Below, in pieces: positions 37,147-42,920 of a stretch of DNA of 42,920 nt. The notes under the pieces were generated by a model, which was not told the origin of the DNA, ran no database searches, and saw only the letters and a program-made list of their open reading frames with translations. Position 1 is the first letter of the stretch. The number at the start of each line of letters is the position of its first letter. This DNA is from a virus, in IMG/VR virus record IMGVR_UViG_3300042396_000673, positions 1-42,920 of that record; one strand, written 5' to 3'. The position numbers and the translations under genes were made by a program.

Positions 37147-39777
37147 TTATCCAATTTCTCTTGCAGGAATCTCGTTGTTTGTCCAGTAGTTATCACACCA
37201 CGGCGTACTGACTAAAATGCCCGGCATACCTTGGACGGTTTCTTCTCCGCCAAACACGCCGTCATTAATTAGCAAGTTTATAACACCGAGCCAGTTTGGC
37301 GGAATATTTTTATCGTTTGTGAAATAGTTATCTATGGCCCGGCGATTTAACCACCAAAACTCTTTGCGGCGGAGCAGGTAATTTTTTGGCTGCATTTTTC
37401 GCCGGGGCCTAGGAATTACGTCTAATTTTTCGTGGTGCACGCCGCGAACTATTTCTTGGATTAAAGCCTCGTGGGCACGTTCCGACACGCCAAATTGCTG
37501 GAGCGTTTGGGGTAAATGAAACGTGGCGCCGTAAACCTCGTCGAGCCATGTGTGCAAATCTGTTAAAACGCTGATGACCAAATTTGGTGACTTGGCGACC
37601 AGATTCATGCGGCTAAGCAGGGTATGGCGGATATAGGCCGGCAGTACATAACGCAAATCGCTAAAATCGTTTAGCGTGTCGGGCGCTACGCCGGTGCTTA
37701 TTTTGTTCCAGCCGTAACCTAGTGCGGCAACCGCCCCGGACTCTGGCATGCGCACGATTACCGGTCTGTTATGAATATGTGTAATGCTAGGTGCTGTGTC
37801 GGCGTCGTTGAACTCACTGGCTAGAAACACCGGCCAGAGTAAATCGGCCGAGTTTTTACGCAAGAAGTCGGCGACGCTGGCGCGGTGCAGTGTGGATGTC
37901 ACCCGCTGCTGGCAACCAAGTGCTGCCCCGATTCGAGCGGCGGTATTAAACGCGACTCCAGATATAGCCGTGGCGACGCAATCTTTTCTGACAATTGGTG
38001 CAATTAAATTAGCGGCTATGGTGCCAAAGACGCCCCAGACAAACGCGTTCTTATTTTCTGCTGTTAGAAAGCGCCGCACGCCAATCGGGCCGGCATCGAG
38101 CGGCTCTGGGAAACTAACCGCCTGTGATTGTTTAATTATCGCCGGCGTGTTTATAGTTTCCCCGGCATTGGTGAACGCATAGTCACGGAAACGAAACATG
38201 CTCGCCTGCTCGTCCCAGCCTGTTTTTGTGGAAACAAGCGTGAGCACGGGGCTGTGCAGTTGTATAGAAATAAGGTGGCTGCGCTTATTCCAGGACCTGT
38301 CGTAGGTGATGAGTTTCCCGTGAGGGGCGGCGATGGCGGCTGCATAAGCAAGAAGCCCCATGTGCTCGATTCGTCGTGCGTTTTCTGTGAACGTTATCTC
38401 CCAATCCCGCATGCAGACACGCCCGGCGTAAATTTTTTCACCGTCGTCTGCCTGCATAATTTGCGTGATTACCACGCGGGCATTGCACACCTGCTGCCCG
38501 ACATGGTTCCACCACGCATTGTCCTGCTCGACCAAAACCCATTTTTTATGCGTTCTTGTCGGCGCTGTCGGGGCCAGATCTATTGTCTGCAGTACGCGTT
38601 TCACAAAGTCTTCAGAGAATTGATCGCCGTGGTTTTTAAAGAACAACTGTAGCCGGCTATGTTCGATAGCCAGTTTTGTCGCAAATGAGTACGACGTCAT
38701 CTCGTTGTGCCCGGCGAGCGTTTTATTCAATACGCTTTGCCAAGTATCCGCGGCACTACATATTTTTGCGAGACACTGCAGCGTATACCGGCAACTAGGC
38801 CGGGCCGCGACGTCAGGAGCCACGACGCTTACGTAGCCTTTTCCATTGGCCGCCTGACTCAGTAATTCTGGTGTAGCGGCATTGCCCTGAAAAAATCTGG
38901 GCGTGGGTGGCAGGGCGCTCCAATTAGTGCCGTAACTAATCGCCTCCGGCCCGGCGTACCCGGCGACGATGGGCAGTGCGGGTAGGCCGTACTTAAATTG
39001 CCGGCACTGCTCTTTTAATGCCCACAGCTGGTCCTCTACGACAAACTGTTTGTTTTTTAGCACGGTCGGTGGCGGCAATAAAAGATTCGGCAAGAAGCAA
39101 TAACCGGCATCAACGCGTTGGCGGTCATACCCGCTGACCGGGATAAATGTTTTACGCATTTCTGCGTCAGCGGAGTAATGGAGCAATAAGAAACCAGACA
39201 GGCGGCCCGGAAGCGTGTAATACGGCAGCACAAGACTAGAGCCGTCTTTACGGGCTAGACGTGGCTTTGCTCGCCCGAGTTCGCGACACAACTTTAATAC
39301 TTGATCAGGATGTGCGGCTCCGACAAGGTTTGTTACGTCATACTCTGGTTTTAAACCGATGTCGTAGATCCGGCAGGCTAGCAAATCGTCGCTGTGATTC
39401 CAGAGTTGACTTGCCGCTGCCGTCCAGAATGTTTCAGCCGCTTTTTGACGACTAAACGCCCGGTCGTAATCAGCCGCTGCTTTGTCGGCTTCGGACGGCG
39501 TTATTACCCCTAGTTCCGCCATTTTTGACAGGGCATGCGGTAAACTTGTATTCCAGATTTGAGCCCCAAAGGTTATGATATCTCCATGGGCTAAACACGA
39601 ATTACAGTGCAGCCAGATACCGTCAGTGACAATATCGTCAAACAAATGTAGGGTATTTTCCTGACATAATGGACATAGAACCACAGCCGGAAACGCAGGA
39701 GTTTCCGGGGCTACCCCAAGAGCCGACAGGGCGCGAATGTGGTTATGTCGGCGAATTAAACAGGTAGGTAAACCCAT
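37147..39777 (-). CDS. Primase-helicase-like protein with CHC2-type zinc finger and a probably inactive NTPase region (876 aa)
   Basis: Residues 35-64 (CPLC at 35-38, CNSC at 58-61, H64, ending GDIITF) form a primase-type zinc finger. The middle holds VVEDQLWALK, possibly a diverged Toprim. Near 600-620, ISGVAFNTAARIGAALG sits where DUF927-type helicases have a P-loop, but the GK[ST] is missing. It resembles bacteriophage primase-helicase chains that have lost ATPase residues. Start bases overlap those of the divergent gene at 39776. Confidence 0.6.
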   Translation of the reverse strand: MGLPTCLIRRHNHIRALSALGVAPETPAFPAVVLCPLCQENTLHLFDDIVTDGIWLHCNSCLAHGDIITFGAQIWNTSLPHALSKMAELGVITPSEADKAAADYDRAFSRQKAAETFWTAAASQLWNHSDDLLACRIYDIGLKPEYDVTNLVGAAHPDQVLKLCRELGRAKPRLARKDGSSLVLPYYTLPGRLSGFLLLHYSADAEMRKTFIPVSGYDRQRVDAGYCFLPNLLLPPPTVLKNKQFVVEDQLWALKEQCRQFKYGLPALPIVAGYAGPEAISYGTNWSALPPTPRFFQGNAATPELLSQAANGKGYVSVVAPDVAARPSCRYTLQCLAKICSAADTWQSVLNKTLAGHNEMTSYSFATKLAIEHSRLQLFFKNHGDQFSEDFVKRVLQTIDLAPTAPTRTHKKWVLVEQDNAWWNHVGQQVCNARVVITQIMQADDGEKIYAGRVCMRDWEITFTENARRIEHMGLLAYAAAIAAPHGKLITYDRSWNKRSHLISIQLHSPVLTLVSTKTGWDEQASMFRFRDYAFTNAGETINTPAIIKQSQAVSFPEPLDAGPIGVRRFLTAENKNAFVWGVFGTIAANLIAPIVRKDCVATAISGVAFNTAARIGAALGCQQRVTSTLHRASVADFLRKNSADLLWPVFLASEFNDADTAPSITHIHNRPVIVRMPESGAVAALGYGWNKISTGVAPDTLNDFSDLRYVLPAYIRHTLLSRMNLVAKSPNLVISVLTDLHTWLDEVYGATFHLPQTLQQFGVSERAHEALIQEIVRGVHHEKLDVIPRPRRKMQPKNYLLRRKEFWWLNRRAIDNYFTNDKNIPPNWLGVINLLINDGVFGGEETVQGMPGILVSTPWCDNYWTNNEIPAREIG

Positions 39778-40945
39778 GACGAATATTCCGCTGGATCACG
39801 CACACGACGTCAGTGGTCGCGAAACGCACCGTTTAACGTCGCTGTATGCCGCGCCCGACTTTGTTAAAAATGCATCCGAGGATCGACTGGTCGGTACAGA
39901 CCTTCCGCGTCATTTATACGCTGACCAGCACAATAAACTTTACCCGTGTCACACCGGTCCCGCAACATGGATGTCTGCGTTATTCTTCGCGGACAAGCAG
40001 GCTGAGTTTAACGAAAAGGTTGCGGGTGAGATCCGGCAACGTATTAATACCGCCGCAGAATACTTCGGTATTGCCGGGTTGGTACGCGGGCTGGAAGAGA
40101 AGGTAGCCGCCTCGAACGCCTCCGATCTGACAACGCTGCCCGATTCTGATTTCGCTATTGTGTGGGCTAGCGAGGGCGGGGCTGTTCGCCAGTGGCCGCT
40201 GCGTAACGCCACTGAAGTTAAATTTGCCGCGGCGCATTTTAAAAAGTACCGTGACGAGTTTACGTTTAACGACCGGCACGTTATTGCCACAAAAATCTTA
40301 AACAAAGCGGCGCAGTATGACGCCGACGTTAGCGAGGCCGACGATACGCTGGCACTCGCGGCTGGCCTGGGGGTTTGTGCTTCCAAGGTTGCCAGTGACA
40401 TGCTCAAAGATCGCGTAAGGCTTACTCAGCGCAAGTATCATGACTTGGCGGGTGAGTTGTCCAAGTTAGCCGACGCTATCGACCAAAACCCTGAACGGGC
40501 CCGGTCGGTCGAGGTGCGTCTTAAGTTGGCGAGCGCGGTCGACACTTTTGATAGGAATACGCATCTTAATCGCCTGTACGATTCGGGCGGGCTGTCCAGG
40601 CCTGAAGAGGTGCTCTTTGCTATCACGGAAAAGGTCGCTCGGGCGTTTATGGCCGACAACGTCGAAACCACAACTGGTAATGTTTACTCGTTATCCGATC
40701 TTGAGAAACTGGCGGTTGAGGACGTCCGGGAATGGCTGGGTGATGACTTCGTAGACGCTGTCAGTGCTGGTGGCGTGTACATGGACCGCGACAAGCTCGC
40801 GGCGATTATCCCCACACTTGATCGCGGCATGGCCATGACTTTAGACCGGCTGCTGCAAGAAAGCGGTGCGACGGCCGTCGTGAAACAAGCCTCTGAAGAT
40901 TCACTGCTTCCGTTGGCCAAACTGTACGAACTGGCTAACAGTTAA
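39776..40945 (+). CDS. Hypothetical phage protein on the plus strand (389 aa)
   Basis: The ATG at 39776 follows AGGTAGG. The N-terminal part reads LPRHLYADQHNKLYPCHTGP, then WMSALFFADKQAEF. The rest is helical and charged, with EKVARAFMADNVETTTGN and a C-terminal Leu-rich region (LDRLLQESGATAVVKQ). I have a weak memory of LYADxxxxxYPCHTxxATWxSA in large-phage structural neighbourhoods; a structural or scaffold role is possible but unproven. It ends in two hairpins and a terminator. Confidence 0.7.
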   Translation: MTNIPLDHAHDVSGRETHRLTSLYAAPDFVKNASEDRLVGTDLPRHLYADQHNKLYPCHTGPATWMSALFFADKQAEFNEKVAGEIRQRINTAAEYFGIAGLVRGLEEKVAASNASDLTTLPDSDFAIVWASEGGAVRQWPLRNATEVKFAAAHFKKYRDEFTFNDRHVIATKILNKAAQYDADVSEADDTLALAAGLGVCASKVASDMLKDRVRLTQRKYHDLAGELSKLADAIDQNPERARSVEVRLKLASAVDTFDRNTHLNRLYDSGGLSRPEEVLFAITEKVARAFMADNVETTTGNVYSLSDLEKLAVEDVREWLGDDFVDAVSAGGVYMDRDKLAAIIPTLDRGMAMTLDRLLQESGATAVVKQASEDSLLPLAKLYELANS

Positions 40946-40972
40946 CCTTGGTCCCGATAGGGACTAACCTTG

Positions 40973-41018
40973 ACCCGCCGGGTGTGGCTACGAGCGTGCC
41001 CCGGCGGGTTTCTTTTTT
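40973..41018 (+). terminator. Rho-independent terminator of the plus-strand gene
   Basis: ACCCGCCGGG (40973-40982) pairs with CCCGGCGGGT (41000-41009) and is followed by TTCTTTTTT. A second hairpin (TTGGTCCC-GATA-GGGACTAA) lies just before it. It overlaps the last codons of the convergent gene ending at 40988. Confidence 0.87.
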
Positions 41019-41512
41019 ACAGTCTTCGGCCGGCGAAGTGTCGCCGTATCGCGAAGCAGTTTCTTGAGCCGCTTTAAAACAGTTGCGGCCGGAACGTCAT
41101 GCCATGCAACCTTATCCCACGCAATACGCTCGTCAACGTTGCGCCTGCCGGCTTCGGCGTGCAGCTTGCGAGCGTACTTTGGATTTATCCAGCGATATGC
41201 CTGCTGCCGCCGAGACTCACGATTATCTACGGCCGTTATTTCGCAGACTTGCTGGTCGGTAAGGCTAATGACCGCCTGCGCAGAGCCAAGGCTTAAAGCT
41301 ATATCAACGTCAAAGAATGACGCCTTTGGGCCGTAGCACGACCAGCAATACCGACTAACTTCGTTTAGATTAAATTCCGCAGCAGCGAAAAAGTCGGCCG
41401 GTGTTGGGGCTGGCGGCACAGCCGGGGCTTTTGCTGCTTTCTTTTTTACAACTGTCTTTGCGGTTTTCTTTGCGGTCTTCTTTTTGGTGGGTGATCGTCT
41501 TGACTTCGTCAT
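40988..41512 (-). CDS. Conserved phage protein with histone-like Lys-rich N-terminus (174 aa)
   Basis: The start MTKSRRSPTKKKTAKK at 41512 opens a Lys/Ala-rich tail of about 30 residues. The body has SRYCWSCYGPKASFFDVDIA and LGSAQAVISLTDQQVCEITA, followed by YRWINPKY, motifs of an uncharacterised phage family. The end (RRPKTVKKKPAGARS) is again basic. The tail-coding DNA overlaps the upstream gene by 143 bases in another frame. Confidence 0.75.
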   Translation of the reverse strand: MTKSRRSPTKKKTAKKTAKTVVKKKAAKAPAVPPAPTPADFFAAAEFNLNEVSRYCWSCYGPKASFFDVDIALSLGSAQAVISLTDQQVCEITAVDNRESRRQQAYRWINPKYARKLHAEAGRRNVDERIAWDKVAWHDVPAATVLKRLKKLLRDTATLRRPKTVKKKPAGARS

Positions 41513-41717
41513 GTGTTTCAATCCATACACGAGCGCCGCAGTCGAGCGGCTCTTTGGGCTGGTATACGACCCTACACGGGCCAGAGATTATGACTTCGTG
41601 GCATTTAGTGTTGCTGTTATACGTCTTGACAGTCAGCGGCGGTTCCAGTTGTCCCGCTGTCGCATTCTTCTTGATGATGTGTTGGTTGACGTGAATTATC
41701 GTTCGCTTCTTTCTCAT
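41370..41717 (-). CDS. Conserved protein, HVNQH...GPSRVVY family (115 aa)
   Basis: IIHVNQHIIKKNATAGQLEP and PLTVKTYNSNTKCHEVIISG, followed by RVVYQPKEPLDCGARVWIET, match a compact family found in many bacteria and phages. After residue about 72 the chain becomes Lys/Cys-rich because it is read across the Lys-rich tail of the next gene. The start at 41717 is provisional. The conserved part supports a real gene. Confidence 0.72.
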   Translation of the reverse strand: MRKKRTIIHVNQHIIKKNATAGQLEPPLTVKTYNSNTKCHEVIISGPCRVVYQPKEPLDCGARVWIETHDEVKTITHQKEDRKENRKDSCKKESSKSPGCAASPNTGRLFRCCGI

Positions 41718-41910
41718 TGCTCTCATCGACTATGTCGGTCAGTCGTCGAATGTCGTCTTTTGATATATTCTGGGACGAGATGCCCGCATTGGCTTCTGCT
41801 TCATCTAACTGGCTTTCAAGGTAGGCGCACCAGTTTTCGTAAGAGTCGCGATCGTCGTTGTTCTGTTCAGGCCAATACGGATCTTCAAACAGTCGATCGT
41901 TCCAACCCAT
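41617..41910 (-). CDS. Conserved small phage protein, MGWNDRL type (97 aa)
   Basis: MGWNDRLFEDPYWPEQ and DRDSYENWCAYLESQLDEA resemble short phage proteins that begin GWND and carry a DRDxYExW segment. The second half (DIVDESNEKEANDNSRQ onwards) is polar and disordered. It overlaps the next gene by 101 bases, so its last 33 residues are overprinted. Confidence 0.62.
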   Translation of the reverse strand: MGWNDRLFEDPYWPEQNNDDRDSYENWCAYLESQLDEAEANAGISSQNISKDDIRRLTDIVDESNEKEANDNSRQPTHHQEECDSGTTGTAADCQDV

Positions 41911-41919
41911 AAAGCACCT

Positions 41920-42600
41920 TTAGGCTGAGCGGCCGAGACTATTTTGCAGTAGTTCTGCAACTTGCTTTGTCTTGCCGTTTTTAAGTTGCAGTGCTGCTAA
42001 TTGCGCGGCCAGCAGTTTTGTACGCAATACAATCGTGTGGTTGATGTCTTCTGTCTTGCCCGTCTCCAAATCGTAGACGGCATTGAACATTGTAGGGTCG
42101 TCCGAGAAGTCGCCAATTGTCGGCGAGACTCGGGCGGCTCTGAGGGCAATCCGCAAGACATCAGGCGGATTGATGATGCCCTCGCTATCCAGCACGGCAC
42201 CGATGTAGGCCCGTATCTCGTCCGTGAACGGCTCTGGGTCGTCGTCGTCAGGCGGGCTGATGAGGACACTTTCCGTAATCCCCCACGCCACCTCTTCGGC
42301 ATCCGCCGGATTGAACACGTCCGGGCGGTACTCGTCGCCGCTCAGGACGTTGCAGAACATGATGAAGTCGGGCAGGTTTTTGTAGAACCTGTCGGTAGTC
42401 AGGATCTGAATTGCGGCAATTAACTTGTCGAAAGTTTCTTGCGGCAAGTCGACGTTAAACTCCTCTTCGACCTCAAGCGCGATGGTCGCGGGGTCCCAGG
42501 TGAGTGCCTCGGTCCCGAAGGCGTCAAGAAACAGCGTTAGCAGAACGGCTGCAAACGTCTCCTGACTTGTCCACGCTTCCTGCATTATATTTTTGACCAT
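41920..42600 (-). CDS. Conserved phage protein, NPADAEEVAWGITE family (226 aa)
   Basis: The ATG at 42600 has AGGAACGG upstream. The first half is helical (FAAVLLTLFLDAFG); the second has FNPADAEEVAWGITESVLIS, DEIRAYIGAVLDSEGIINPP and VLRIALRAARVSP, typical of an uncharacterised phage family. The C-terminal helix (RTKLLAAQLAALQLKNGK) is Leu/Ala-rich. Function unknown. Confidence 0.75.
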   Translation of the reverse strand: MVKNIMQEAWTSQETFAAVLLTLFLDAFGTEALTWDPATIALEVEEEFNVDLPQETFDKLIAAIQILTTDRFYKNLPDFIMFCNVLSGDEYRPDVFNPADAEEVAWGITESVLISPPDDDDPEPFTDEIRAYIGAVLDSEGIINPPDVLRIALRAARVSPTIGDFSDDPTMFNAVYDLETGKTEDINHTIVLRTKLLAAQLAALQLKNGKTKQVAELLQNSLGRSA

Positions 42601-42920
42601 GGAATCCGTTCCTGTTTTCGAGCATTAGAACACCCTGCCTATACAGCTCGCTTAAATTGTACCCGATTGAGATGACGGGCACGGCGGGCATACAGGTAAC
42701 GTTTTCGCCGCTCTGCAGGTCAAGAAAGCCCGTATAGCCGGTCCACGTGCTGTACCGGTTGTCGGCAAACAGCAGGTGTATTAAATCCGTAGCCGGGTCA
42801 GCATTAAACACCGTACGCAATTCTGTTAAAAGCAGCGTGCGCTGTTCCGGCTGCAGAGCGGATATCCGTTCTAAGGCGTCAGCCACGAGCAGGCAAAACA
42901 AGTCTTCTTGGGCTATTTCG
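42524..42920 (-). CDS. Hypothetical protein, 5' end beyond the window
   Basis: The frame is open to the window edge, and its first visible residues are EIAQEDLFCLLVADALERIS, so the start lies beyond 42920. It contains LLLTELRTVFNADPATDLIH and FADNRYSTWTGYTGFLDLQS. The last 25 residues are overprinted by the next gene (77-base overlap). No family recognised. Confidence 0.62.
   Translation of the reverse strand, partial: EIAQEDLFCLLVADALERISALQPEQRTLLLTELRTVFNADPATDLIHLLFADNRYSTWTGYTGFLDLQSGENVTCMPAVPVISIGYNLSELYRQGVLMLENRNGFHGQKYNAGSVDKSGDVCSRSANAVS

Noticed and set aside
1-42920. Alternative genetic code (stop reassignment)
   Set aside because: Well-recognised proteins end normally at TAA, TAG and TGA, and no conserved protein is interrupted by an in-frame stop.

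Overview
The window looks like an internal segment of a large tailed-phage (Caudoviricetes) genome, or a prophage-like element, whose host is probably a planctomycete. Phage evidence is direct: a GpA-type terminase large subunit, an SbcC/SbcD recombination nuclease pair, two C5 cytosine methyltransferases, two ParB-like proteins, a primase-like zinc-finger protein, a MoxR-type ATPase with a VWA partner, an HNH nuclease, tRNA genes, and dozens of small tightly packed or overlapping genes. The planctomycete link is inference: it rests on the LTDEER...LLERTK small-protein family, a secreted Cys-rich protein with an RTVTRAVV-type core, an acidic HTH protein of planctomycete style, and a relative of the planctomycete deoxyhypusine-synthase-like (GGHVIK-type) family.

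Layout. 1-9168 (minus strand): sbcC (cut by the window edge) and sbcD; two unknown genes; a five-gene LLERTK cassette; a micro-protein; a tRNA pair (odd Thr, Gln); an exonuclease block; a gene of unknown function; an HTH/deoxyhypusine-synthase-like fusion; a zinc-finger Rep-like gene; a SEC-C gene. 9404-17765: small genes, a non-coding stretch with a tRNA-like element, a full-length Dcm-type methyltransferase, tandem ParB-like genes and a second short methyltransferase. 17796-21269: a dense run of small conserved phage genes (DUF6915-, Api92- and DUF6878-like). 21368-29995: a secreted protein behind a strong terminator, the 1140-aa VWA protein and MoxR ATPase, an acidic HTH protein, a dATP/dGTP diphosphohydrolase-like gene and small membrane proteins.

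30208-32178 is the terminase, alone on the plus strand. 32175-34521 returns to minus-strand genes and ends in an HNH nuclease. 34562-35392 is the most remarkable part: about 830 non-coding bases built from roughly 113 pentamers of the form NNRCS, in eleven blocks, each opened by a conserved A-tract motif and all in register with it. 35401-39777 (minus): GNAT, a second tRNA-Thr, a DUF3846-like gene, a DenV-like glycosylase, an extremely acidic protein and the 876-aa primase-like gene. 39776-40945 (plus) is an unknown gene that shares start-codon bases with the primase gene and ends in a good terminator. 40988-42920 (minus) holds small conserved phage genes.

How the genes fit together: the minus-strand genes read as long polycistronic units with translational coupling (many ATGA or longer overlaps), covering DNA metabolism, DNA modification and host-takeover functions. 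No portal, capsid or tail gene was recognised, so the structural region must lie elsewhere. Family assignments come from reading motifs by eye; no database search was possible.
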